The notes beneath the pieces were generated by a model that saw only the letters and a list, made by a program, of their open reading frames with translations, was not told where the DNA came from and ran no database searches. Shown here one piece after another: positions 46,737-58,012 of a DNA stretch of 64,000 nt. The position numbers and the translations under genes were made by a program. The DNA lies in contig CATIUR010000003.1 of NCBI GenBank assembly GCA_949592205.1, forward strand, positions 154,012,759 to 154,076,758, read 5' to 3'. Origin of the DNA: Helichrysum umbraculigerum. Taxonomy: Eukaryota; Streptophyta; Magnoliopsida; Asterales; Asteraceae. Each line of letters begins with the position of its first letter. Within the stretch, counting starts at the first letter, position 1.

Positions 46737-47496
46737 CCATTCCTCATTCCTCTTATTATTAATATACATTTCACGAATTAGTCGTTTCGAAATTCATAGT
46801 GTCATTAACTAAAGTTAAAACGACTATTTATGTAACTATATCAAAAGTTTGATTTTCTTTAATAATGTCAGTTAACTATTTGTGTAGGTTGTTCAAGTTC
46901 AAATAATATCGAGCAATGCTACAGATACAAAGAATTTACAAACGTTTTCTTACAGTACATAATTTACAAAGCTTTAGAGTTGTATTAATCAGTATAAAAG
47001 TTTCTATGTCAAAACATCTTCATAATTGTATAGAGAGTATATTTATTATAATTAAATAAAAATTGTGTCAAATAATTCTGCAACTGCTATAAATACATGA
47101 AACAAATGATTTCACCAACCATTTGCATAATTGTTTACATTTTGAAAGTAGAACAACATGTCTAACAACTTAAAGGTATCACAATGTCATATTTTATATG
47201 TACATTTTTTTCGCATCTTAGTATCATACTGTAAAATAAAAATAATGAATATTACATTAACAAAATACTATATATAGCATTCATGTTTTTCTCTCTATAT
47301 TGTTGATTAACATATATGTTTTTTTATAAATGGGAAAATAATCCATACTGTTAGATTGTACGCTTCATTCGTGCTGCAAAAGGTAAATTGTAAGACCAAT
47401 ATTATAAATATATATAAACTTCAAATGTAATTTTTATTTGAAAAAAAATGTCTTCAACGGGGCAATACAAGTCAATAGAAAAATGGAAAAATAAAA
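46737..47496. other. gene-free AT-rich spacer
   Basis: I see no gene or repeat with clear ends. The start is the right flank of the gypsy insertion site. Confidence 0.55.
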
Positions 47497-47778
47497 GGGA
47501 TGATACACAAATAGGTTACTATACTTTACGAAACTGTTCATCTGGGTTACTAAACTTTAAAAATGTTCGATTGGGTTACTGTACTTGTAAAAATGTTCAA
47601 CTAGGTTACCAAATTTTAGACATAGTTGCTATAGTCAAGATGACGCCGTTTACTAAACTTAAAAATGTTCAATTGAGACACCAATCAACAAGTACAGTGA
47701 TCCAATTGAACACTTTTAAAGTTTAATAACCCAGATAAACATTTTCGTAAAATATAGTGACCTATTTGTGTATTATCC
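47497..47778. mobile_element. MULE-type MITE, 282 bp, nearly palindromic
   Basis: Arms of about 92 bp (47497-47590 and 47687-47778) are inverted copies with about 90 percent identity. They share ATACACAAATAGGT, TTTACGAAA, ATCTGGGTTA, AAACTTTAAAA and ACTGTACTTGT. The 9-bp duplication AAAATAAAA flanks it exactly (47488-47496 and 47779-47787). Nine-base duplications and long terminal repeats point to Mutator-like elements. It encodes nothing: the ORF at 47448-47726 only runs through it. Confidence 0.82.
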
Positions 47779-47863
47779 AAAATAAAATAAATAAAAATCA
47801 TCGTAAGTAAATCACACTAATAATCTTTGTACTTATGGTCCATTGTTAGTTACTAGTTTATTG

Positions 47864-47881
47864 ACCCGTGATTACACGGGT
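47864..47881 (-). terminator. Helitron-like 3' hairpin
   Basis: A perfect 7-bp stem with a four-base loop, 11 bases from the CTAG end. In Helitrons this hairpin acts as the signal that ends rolling-circle transfer. Here it is identified from sequence alone. Confidence 0.55.
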
Positions 47882-47999
47882 TTGACTAAATATGAAATTA
47901 AGAATGACATCTATAAATGTGACCATACATACAGATAATGAAAGCTGAAAATATCTAATAGATAACCAAAGCTTAACATACTAATTATTATCTTAATAT

Positions 48000-50900
48000 G
48001 ATCTTAATATCTACTTCATGAAAATGCATAGCATGATAGAAACACCAAAACATAGTGTCCAACAATTACACAAGTCCTAAACTTACCTTCGCAACACAAA
48101 ATCAGTACATATCTCAAAAAAGCTACTCCGTATACAAATCATACCTAATATAAGATATATTTATTTTAAAATAAGTTATCGGATATTTATGATCTGGATG
48201 AAGCCAACAATTACAACCCGCCACAAAATGAATTAAAAACCACAATCAAGTCTCACAACATCTCTCAAGACAATCACACTAACATATTCACCAAAGTGAC
48301 AAATCATCACATAATTAGCTGAACAGAGAATTATAACCATAGACAAACATAGGCCTCAAATATCAGTCCACATTTGGCATCACACTTCCTTCTGTCTTTT
48401 TCACTCTAAGCTCTTTCACTTTATGACTTTTGTATTTTGGCTTGGTTGTTAATTGATATACAAATAAGAAAGAACCAAGTATATATTCCAACCATATATG
48501 TATTTTGGGGCATAGTGCATAGTGCATAGTGTATACAGATACTTACATAACCCTTAAGCAACTTTCTGTTGGGCGTGAAAGAAAAACATACATCTCTTCT
48601 ACATTATTCAGTAAAGCCAAAACATGTACAACCACAACACTAAGAGTAGTGGGTAGCTGATTGGTAGGCTATAGGGACTGGGCTATATCTCATCAAAACA
48701 TTTGCAGCAAAATTAAAATGGTAGGCTAATGGGTCAAAGTGAGTTCGAATCAAAATGGTTGTCTGTATTGTTATTATAAAATAGAGAAAATGGTAGAAAA
48801 ATAGAGAGAATGGTGGAAACTGATAAAGCATACATTTTTTCCAGTATCATTATACTCCGTATAAAATAGCACCATGAAGATTAAGCCATAATTCATGGAC
48901 TTCAAAGAATGACAAAACTACATGAGAAATTAATATACACTAAAAGTCACAAATATATTAATTAAGTGTGATTAGTCCTTACCCAGTTTCTTAACTGGAT
49001 CATCATCTTCAAAAGTGAAACCACCTCTTTATACATATCTATCTTATATACAATTGAGGTAGAGCTGCACAAATAACCCATACGATGCATAAGCATGAAG
49101 AACAATACAGTTGATACTTACCTTCTAATTGCTTAGCATTTTTACAGTCGTAGGATTGAGGTAGAGCTGCACAAAGAAAACTAAAAGGCAGTAGAGTTGA
49201 CACATTAGCGATAGTGATGTCATCCTCATAGACCAATTGTATATAAGATAGATAGATGATAATCCGAACCACACCCTCCCATACTTCCAAAATTGAAAAC
49301 TAAAATAAAAATTCAAGTATTCAACATCCATATGTACACCTATTTACAGATGCATTGTTAATTTAAAAACTTAAAAGCTACTGAATAACAAAAATAAAAA
49401 ATAAAATGACCACATCAACTGAAGAAAAAAAACATTTGCCAAGTGAGACCTTATAAAAACGTAAAAACGTAAGAAAAATAGTAGTGCATAAATGAATTTC
49501 AAGGACTAAAATTGACTAACCAACCCGACCACAAGAGTACTTAGAATGAGTGTATTTATGTAGGTTGAAGTACTTGAAAGTTCTCCTATCAAAACCATAT
49601 AGTATTCATGTTAGTTATAGGAGAACTAATTACTTGTTACAACACAATATTAAGAAAGTACAAACCTTTGGTGCAGGGTGTAGAACAAAACCCATTTGCC
49701 AAGACAAATATCCAAGTTACAACATGTGACCTGTAAATGGCAGCCAATATGATGATTAACCACAAATATAATAAAAGATCTTTCTATCTAACAATTGTTG
49801 AAACCATAATCAAAATCATCCACAAAATTTTTTATCCATCCACCTCTCTAGTTTTGGATGAAAAAATATATTATTAGACACAAAAAACTAACATAAACAT
49901 TGCATTTTGGGTAGTCAAAAGCTAGAACTAATTCATCCGTTATTTGGGTAGTCATAGTAATAAAATCCATGATTAGTACCAACCTTAATCATCAAATACA
50001 TTGCATTTTCACCAAAATGTATAAGAAAAAGTTCTTGCAAAAACTTACAGGATAGTGTAGTTGAACAACCTTTATGACCAATATCACCTTGAAAGTTAAA
50101 GATAGTAATCTTGACACATATCCACATGACCTGCCCATTTTGCCCTCACTTATGAAACACAAAAGTAACTTTGATAGGAATTCTTGATCCTGATATGAAA
50201 TAAAATGGAAAAAGAATAAAGAACCTACTTTGAACTTGGTCCTTCTGACCAATCCAGGAAATTGTGGTCATAAAGGTGCCAAGTATATAAAATGAAAACC
50301 ATTATCTGAAAGATAACAAAAACCCTTTTTATTTACCTGATTATGATTCACCCCTGCTATATCAAGAGAATATCAAGAATTACACACAAATAATATCAGC
50401 TCACCTGAAACAAAAACCCTTACAAGATAGTGTAGTTGAACAACCTTTTTGACCAATATCGGGTGACCTGAAAATCAAAGAAAATAACACACAAATAAAA
50501 CCACTCAAAATTATACTTTACAAATTTCTTGAAACTTTAGAAGCAAATGACATAATTATTTTTGATCGAATAGCATATACCGAAATCTAATACTTCGATG
50601 AAAAATCTGATTTTTAGCCTTCATTTAGCAATAGTCAAAACGCTTTGCTATTCTTTCTAGCAAATCCTTTAGCTACTATTGTTAACCGAACTATAGCACC
50701 TAGCAAGACAAAGAACATCAAAAGAAACTGCATACCTGCTCACATTTGACAATAAGCATATTAACGACACCCAAAAGAAACCGATTTACCCAGCTGATGT
50801 TTTCTTAGAAGGAGCATTTTGAATTCTTGGTTACATACACATCAATGGGAAAGAGGAGGCGTGAAAAATCTATCGGCAAATGAATAAGCATGCGTGCATC

Positions 50901-51180
50901 TCTCCTATATAAAAACATGCGTACATAATTATTTAGAAAGGAAGCAGGCGTGTATTATGATTTGACCCATGTGCCTAACCCATATTGACCCATATCAATG
51001 GTTTGATGTCGCTATCCCTAAGCTGTATGCATGGTACCATTTAATCTATTTCCTACTATATAATGCAAGCCCATCAACAACATTATTTACTTGAAATAGC
51101 TAAACATACATATTTGAAACAAAGAAAAATTATCAGCAGCTATCTAAATAAGTTTTTCAGATCGTTGAATAATCACTTAA
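48000..51180. other. gene-free stretch inside the possible Helitron
   Basis: No supported gene. Features seen: a short direct repeat of about 45-50 bp (50053-50098 and 50425-50476, both with GATAGTGTAGTTGAACAACC), a repeated TTGAGGTAGAGCTGCACAAA word near 49053 and 49148, and an inverted TCTATCTTATATACAATTG pair at 49038 and 49252. Small ORFs (48640-50252) have no recognised product. Confidence 0.45.
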
Positions 51181-51191
51181 ATTGCAGCCAG

Positions 51192-52299
51192 GATTTAATA
51201 GCATTCCACCATACATAGCCTGCATTAAATTAGCTGATGCAGCCATTTGTGAGGATGGAAAAGTGGTGCAATCTTGTGGTCCAGACGATGTTGCCTAAAA
51301 AGTATCAAGCAACTGATTACAGTTCTTTCAATAAATGGAATAAGATAATCATCTATCCTAGGACGGTTAGTAAAAGTAGTGTTTGATGTGCTTCTACTGT
51401 TCGAAGTTGGAATAATAATATCATTAAAAATTTAAATGTCTGCAGGTTTAAGACGTGGAGATGGGTAAAATGGTACTGTAATAAAGTGTCTCAAAATTGG
51501 CCAAAAAAGAATGTAAATAACTTATTTCATATAATAGTAATTGTTGAAGCTAGTATTAAACTCATTACTCAAACCTGAATATTTCGATCAGATAAGCAAA
51601 GTCCGGTTATCCAATAACCCAAACATTAAAAACTGATTATTACATTTGATAGTTAATTCCAAAATGCAAATCCATGCCTAATTATCCATTGAACATCAGA
51701 AAAAAGGCAAAGTAGAAAAAAAACCTCAATAGTGCTTTCTATATGACTGTTTGATTCGGTAACAGATAAATTCTTCTCCATCGCAAGGCAGTCGAGACCT
51801 CCATCCTCAGACGGGTATCCAGTTTGAGCTTGAGGTATACAATTGAACATCTCATAACCACCATTAAAATTCAACCCAACATCACCCACATCAACATTGT
51901 CACACAGACCTTCACCTTCATCAAATCCAAGATTGTTCAAATTCAGGCCATCCTACAATATTAGAAACAACTTTAAAGCAAACAGTCAAACATATAAACA
52001 ACCTTACATCAAAAACATGAAGCAAAGTACTAAAAATACAATAATACCTTAATCAGATTTAATCCATCAGTAAAGAAAGGGTTTCGATCTAGAACCAATT
52101 GCGGTGGGATCACTGATGATCGATTAGTCGTCCAAGACTCAAACTTCACCGTTGATGCTAATTCGTTAAGTCTGGACGCCACTAGTCCCATTCCTCCCTC
52201 ATCACCTAATTCAACATTTAAACCAATCATTGGACGAAACTAAGGGTTGATACTCAAATCTTCACCACGAATCGTTGACATAATCCTTAAAAACTCCTC
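51192..52299 (-). pseudogene. exon-like fragments of an unrecognised gene
   Basis: On the minus strand three pieces with good splice signals join in frame: about 52280-52055 (includes MSTIRGEDLSINP, a TAG, then MIGLNVELGDEGGMGL and VLDRNPFFTDGLNLIK) with donor AAG|GTATTA; 51953-51726 (DGLNLNNLGFDEGEGL, GYEMFNCIPQAQTGYP) with donor GAG|GTTTTT; and 51299-51165 (ATSSGPQDCTTFPSSQMAAS, MQAMYGGMLLNPG, SDYSTI, stop). Acceptors are TTGTAG and TTTTAG. The acidic, Gly/Asn/Leu-rich composition resembles a regulator tail, but I do not recognise the family. The in-frame TAG near 52238 and the possible Helitron setting suggest a captured, decaying copy. Piece boundaries are approximate. Confidence 0.45.
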
Positions 52300-53315
52300 A
52301 GATATCAAGTTTGAAACCAAAAGCATAACTACAAAGTACAAACACATACCAAACACTTACATAATCAAAAACCCAAAAAAACAAAATCAAACCCCTACAT
52401 GATATTTTCGTTGAGACATTTTATCAAATAGTTGGTGCTCAACAAACAACAATAAACTTCATCTCCAATATATTCATACATATAAATAATGCTGAACAAC
52501 AATAAAGAAAAAGTGTAAAGCCTAAACGCTAAATGCCAAACTAAATAGAAAATTCAGTAAGATTGATTACCCGAAAGAAATTCGTGATGAAACTTCAAGA
52601 AGACTGTGATGAAACTTCAAGAAGACTGAAGAAATTTATGTGGAGAATCATGGAGATGAAAGCGATGTTGTAGAGAATTTTCTAATCGATGGAGATGTAT
52701 TAATCGGATGGAGAGTGTTGTAAAGAATTTTGAATTCTTGATAGGCAGAGCTCCTGGAGGAGAAGAAGGCATGCGTAGCCTAGGGTGGGCTGCAGAAACC
52801 ACGCTTTAATAAATAATTGCTTTGGAAGTCACAAAGTACCTTTAAGCCGGTTTTATAATTAAAAATACAATTAAATTTTTGATGCAGTAATCTGTTTGGA
52901 GAGCGATGACATCAGCAAATGGTTGGGAAGCATTACACATCAGCAACATGAAGGAAGTAGAGTGTGACAAATCAGCAAAAGTGATGTCAGCTTCATTGTC
53001 AAATTGTATATTCGATAGATAGATTGATTGTTCATTACTGTATTTACTTGTTCATTATTTAGTGTACCTTTTCACGAATACCACTAATTAAAAGTAAATT
53101 ACATTTATAGTCTATTTAGTAATGGTCCAATGTCACTTATAGTTCATTAATTTCACGAATAGTATTTATATCAAGGGACTATTTATGTAATTCTATCAAA
53201 AGTTAGCTAGGTTTTTCTTGCCACTACAAAACACCAGTGCACCATTCGTGTAAGGTATTATCATCGTCGCTGTTAATCTTGTTCTAGCTCAAATCATATC
53301 CTGATCATCACTAAA

Positions 53316-56300
53316 ATGTCTGCACTTCTCAATAATCACGTTGCGACTTCAATCTCATCGTCGACCTCTTCTTTCTTTGCTCAAAACAGCTTCGATGTTG
53401 TAAGGTATTAATCTACTGATACCTACAATATACTATTATATCTACAATAGTTTATAGTTGATTGATTGATATAGAATATATAAACTATCGGTTATTGTTA
53501 CAGGACTCAGATTGTAAGCATACCTTCTTCTAAAAAAGTAGGTGTTTGTAAATGTGTAGCTACTTCCCCTGCTGCTGAACAAACTGGTAATTAATCAATT
53601 AATTAGTAATTACAGTTGTAGGACATTTTATTATTAAATTATTACAGTATACTAAATACGAGTAAGAGTTAACGATTATTATTGTAATAATGTGTTACTA
53701 TACTTGTAGATTACAAGACGAAAGTGTCTCGAAATGGCAACATTGCTAAACTTCAAGCTGGTTACCTTTTTCCAGAGGTATGCACGAATAGCCCATAAAT
53801 GATCATGTTGTTGTTGCTATTATATTGTTGAGATGATATATTTATAGAGATTTTTCGGTTGTGGAGTAACAGATTGGAAGAAGGAAGGCTGCACATATGT
53901 TGAAATATCCTGATGCGCAAGTGATTAGTCTTGGAATCGGTGATACCACCGAGCCCATTCCAGAAGTCATTACTTCTGCAATGGCTAAGGTATGCTGTAA
54001 ATTTCTTCGCTATAGATTTTGGCTTTTAGTGATGATAGGAATTAAACGCAGCCATATTCTAATAACTCATCTTAATTGCTTTTGATTTTGATTTAGAATG
54101 AAAGCTAATTTTGACTCATCCATGAAAGTGACCTGCTTTTCATTAGAACTACTCAACTACATAACACTTGCGATTTCCGATATTCTCTACGTATTTGTCT
54201 AAAGGTTTCATTTTCTGCTTGGCAGAGAGCGCTTGGCTTGTCGACCGTTGAGGGTTACAGTGGATATGGAGCTGAACAAGGTGAAAAGGTATGGATAGTT
54301 GGTTGTATTGTTGATTATATCTATATTTTTAACAATCAGGATACTTATTTTGAATTGGTGATAAGCTTTAGAAATGTTCGGTTTATGATGTTGGTGTTCG
54401 TACGTATCTACCATATGCTTATCTTGGGACGTTGAATCGGTGTGGAAGCACTGATCATACACCAGTGATAGATTTTCCTTATAATGATAGTTAATTAACA
54501 TTTACGTGCCACTTACGTGTTAGGAACTGAGAGCTCGACTTGCTTCAACGTTTTATTCAAACCTTGGCATAGAGGAAGATGACATATTTGTATCAGATGG
54601 TGCAAAATCTGACATTTCTCGCCTTCAGGTGTGTTACAAGCTTGTTTGTGTTTTGTGCATTTAATCCTTATATACTTTTTTTTTGTGTGTAATCATCTAC
54701 TTTAACAACATATTTTCTCGTTTGGTCAGTATCATCTATACATAATTGCCAGAAAAGACGATAGCATCATTTGCAATTGACATCTGATTTTATTGATTCT
54801 TTGTGGCAGGTCTTATTTGGGTCCAATGTTACAATGGCAGTGCAAGATCCCTCATATCCGGTAACCAACTTATAGTTCATCATTTGAACTATTTTAAGTA
54901 CTAGAGGTGGCAATTCGCTTGATTTGTGTTAGGTTTTATCTGTAACGTGCATTGGTAAAATCAGAAAATTAGCTACAGATGAAACAGTTCCACTGGGTTG
55001 AAAATTGTCTAAAGTATATTTTATTCGTAAAACCTCATTAATGGTATAAGTTCTAGAAACTGTATTATAATTGAAAATTTGAAATAACATATAGTTTGTA
55101 ACCATATTTGATACACTTTTTTCTATATCAATAATGTAACTTCTTTTTTTGGAATTTTGGATACGAAGTGATTGGGTCGACCTGACCCATTTCTAGATGT
55201 ACCAGTGAACGGTGTGTTTTGACCCCTATGTCTTTTCATTTGTTACTTAACCGAGCCGGCCTGTCCATTTTTCAAGTTCAGTATTAGCTTTCAGATGTCC
55301 ACTTGGTTCTTCTGCTATCCTTCTTTGAACAGTAGAACCATGAGACGCTATCATGCTAAAAGGGAAGAACGTCGGTTAGTAAAAAGCTGGTTGCTGCCAG
55401 ATCATTTACACTTGCAACGTATTTCCAAACTTCATTTTCCTTTGCAGGCTTATGTAGATTCAAGTGTCATTATGGGTCAGACTGGGCAGTTTCAAAAGGA
55501 TGTTGAGAAATTCGGGAAAATCGAATACATGAAATGTACTCCAGAGAACGATTTCTTTCCTGATTTATCTAAAGTTTCTCGAACAGACATCATATTTTTC
55601 TGTTCACCTAACAATCCAACGGGTTCTGCTGCGTCAAGGGAGCAATTGATACAGTTAGTAAAGTTTGCCAAGGACAATGGGTCCATCATAGTTTATGATT
55701 CAGCATATGCCATGTATGTGTCAGGCGACACTCCTAAATCAATCTTCGAAATCCCTGGGGCCAAAGAGGTAATCAGAACCTTAGACATATAGCTTAGAAT
55801 TTCAGAGATGGGGTTGACTAGAGGATACTATGTAGTTGTTCAATACTTTCTTGGTCAATTTATTGCTTCTTATCTCTAATGGGTCAAAGGGGCAAATGTT
55901 AAAGACTTAGCTGAGAATGAACATTTCAAATGTACCGAAGTAGCCCAAATGTTTCAAACCTAATTCAAAATAAATTTTAACACTGCAGTTTTTATAATCC
56001 TATCAGTCATTTATATAGTTAAAAAAAGGGGGGAAGTGTTGTTTGATATGTAGGACTGGCCCAACTGGACCCATTTGGACATTTATAAAACTGCCCCGGT
56101 TTGACCTGTTACCCAAGCCATACATTTTGCCATCTCTGGGGTTCACCTGTACATCTAGATGTTCATATAGGGTGTGTTTGGCAAACTAGCTTATTGGAGC
56201 TTATGAGAGCTTAAACTTATTTTTTCTATAAGCTCAAGCTTCTAGCATTGTTTGGTACACAAAAATTTAAGAGCTTATTGAAAAAATAAGCTCTAGAAAG

Positions 56301-57206
56301 AAAAGCTACTAGAAGTAGCTTATAAAAATAAGCTCCTAGCTTATTAAATAAGAAATTACATAAATGCCCCTTATATACTTATTGATCATTTATTTTCTTG
56401 TCCATTAGTGTAAATTCATATGTTTAAGCTCCAGCTACTTTTACCAAACACTTATTAGAAAATAAGTTTCAGCTTCCAGCTTGAAGCTACAAGCTAGTTT
56501 TACCAAACACTCCCATAAAATTATTTCTTCCATATTTTTCTCGCACTACAGAAGTATCGATTGCATTGTTCAACCAAAATGCACAAAAATAACTTGTTTT
56601 GCATCTTGGGAGTGTGGCAGGTTGCAATTGAAACAGCATCTTTCTCGAAGTATGCAGGATTTACTGGAGTTCGTTTAGGTTGGACTGTAGTCCCGAAAGA
56701 ACTTAAGTATTCAGATGGATTTCCTGTGGCGAAGGACTTTAACCGCATTGTTTGTACTGGGTTCAATGGTGCATCAAATATCGCCCAAGCTGGTGGCCTT
56801 GCGTGCCTTTCTCCTGAAGGTGTTAAGGTCAGTTTATGGTGGTGATACACTAACACTAGTTTTTTTTTATGGTTTATATCATTAATGTGTTTCTAATTCT
56901 TAATTCTTGCAGGCTATGCATGAAGTGGTTGGGTTCTACAAAGAAAATACACAGATTATAGTGGATACATTTACATCACTAGGGTTTAAAGTCTATGGAG
57001 GAACACATGCCCCGTATGTGTGGGTTCACTTCCCAGGTCAAAGCTCATGGGACGTGTTCAGTGAGATTCTTGAGAAGACCCATGTCGTGACCACTCCTGG
57101 TAGTGGGTTCGGACCCGCTGGTGAAGGGTTTGTTAGGGTCAGTGCCTTTGGCCACCGGAACAATGTGTTGGAAGCCTGTCGGAGATTCAAGGAGCTATAC
57201 AAGTGA
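53316..57206 (+). CDS. DAP: LL-diaminopimelate aminotransferase, plastid
   Basis: Converts tetrahydrodipicolinate plus glutamate to LL-2,6-diaminopimelate in plant lysine synthesis, using pyridoxal phosphate. Ten exons: 53316-53404, 53504-53586, 53710-53777, 53873-53989, 54226-54288, 54524-54628, 54810-54860, 55448-55768, 56621-56827, 56913-57206. All introns are GT-AG and the joined frame is 465 residues, matching the Arabidopsis AGD2/DAP protein (about 461). The Ser/Thr-rich first 50 or so residues look like a chloroplast transit peptide. Motifs: YKTKVSRNGNIAKLQAGYLF, ISLGIGDTTEPIP, VEGYSGYGAEQG, FVSDGAKSDISRLQ, IIFFCSPNNPTGSAA, IVYDSAYAMY. The cofactor lysine is in TASFSKYAGFTGVRLGW (Lys309). 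It ends EACRRFKELYK. An AATAAA poly(A) signal is at 57257. The paralogue ALD1 (immune signalling) is the alternative; the motif set favours DAP. Confidence 0.95.
56170..56514. mobile_element. MITE in intron 8 of the aminotransferase gene
   Basis: Terminal inverted repeats GGGTGTGTTTGGCAAACTAG and, from the right, GGGAGTGTTTGGTAAAACTAG. Inner sequence is rich in AAGCTT, AGCTT and CTTATT words that pair across the element. About 345 bp. GTTTGG(C/T)AAA ends are typical of hAT-like MITEs in plant introns, but I could not find a clean 8-bp duplication. It does not touch splice signals. Confidence 0.7.
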
Positions 57207-57269
57207 GAAACATGAACCTTCAGACCCTCTCCAGGTTTTGCAGTTCCAAATCATTCAATAAAACTTGGT

Positions 57270-58012
57270 GTTGCCATTAAGTCCTATTTATTTAGTGTAA
57301 TTTTAGAATTGTGAAAAATGCCTGGTTTTTGTAGAGCTCAAGAATATTGTGATTCTACAGATATTTATATGCTTTTCAGTGGTTATTGTAATGTGAAAAT
57401 TTAGAAAACCAGTACATTCCGAATGTTCGATTTCTTAGACGTTTTTTTTTAATTTTTTTTTGCACCAGAATATCTCCCTTGTTTTGCTGCATTTTGGTAA
57501 AAAGTAAAACTTCGACCCAATTTTTTCTTTTGAAATGAAAAAAGTAGATTAACAGAAAACAGGTCAAATGGTCAGGCTAAGAGTGTATGTTAAATTCCTG
57601 CAACTTTCGTAATCGCTTAAATATAGATATTGAATCATTGTCGTGTTACTTCTTTCCCTGAAGCCACTATTTTGTGAACATATGTTACACATTTTTATAG
57701 AAGTTTTACAGAATTACACAACAGGGCTTCTGGTTAACGACACGAATTGACCTGGACTGTTTGGACATACCAAAGTAACCCATCTGATTAGTTACCTAAC
57801 TTAGGTGGCCTGTAATATTCTACTTTATACAAATGCACCACAAAACAACCACCTGTTGCACCCACTAAATCCAAGAACTTGAAATTATGAATTACACAAC
57901 ATGATAAATAATTCCCAAGAAACACAATTTTGTAAGTGAAGAACATATTCTCTTACAGTATTTAGTTTCTACATATAAAGAATCTAACTGAATATAGCAG
58001 AAAAACAAGTAG
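57270..58012. other. intergenic region between convergent genes
   Basis: Holds the 3' flank of the plus-strand aminotransferase gene and the 3' UTR of the minus-strand receptor kinase gene. No gene is seen; the ORF at 57376-57567 is chance. Confidence 0.55.

Larger units (their letters stand above)
47853..53019 (-). mobile_element. possible Helitron (minus strand) or overlapping Helitrons
   Basis: The minus-strand 3' end looks diagnostic: a 7-bp stem with a 4-base loop (47864-47881, ACCCGTG ATTA CACGGGT), seven bases, then CTAG (47853-47856) followed by T. Helitrons end in a hairpin, about 10-12 bases, CTRR, and insert between A and T. Candidate 5' ends start TCTATC(T/G)(T/A)ATATACAATT after an A on the minus strand at 53019 and at 49252; a plus-strand copy starts at 49038. 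The element is therefore about 5.2 kb if the outer end is used, or 1.4 kb if the inner one is. No Rep/helicase gene is present, so it would be non-autonomous. Confidence 0.45.
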
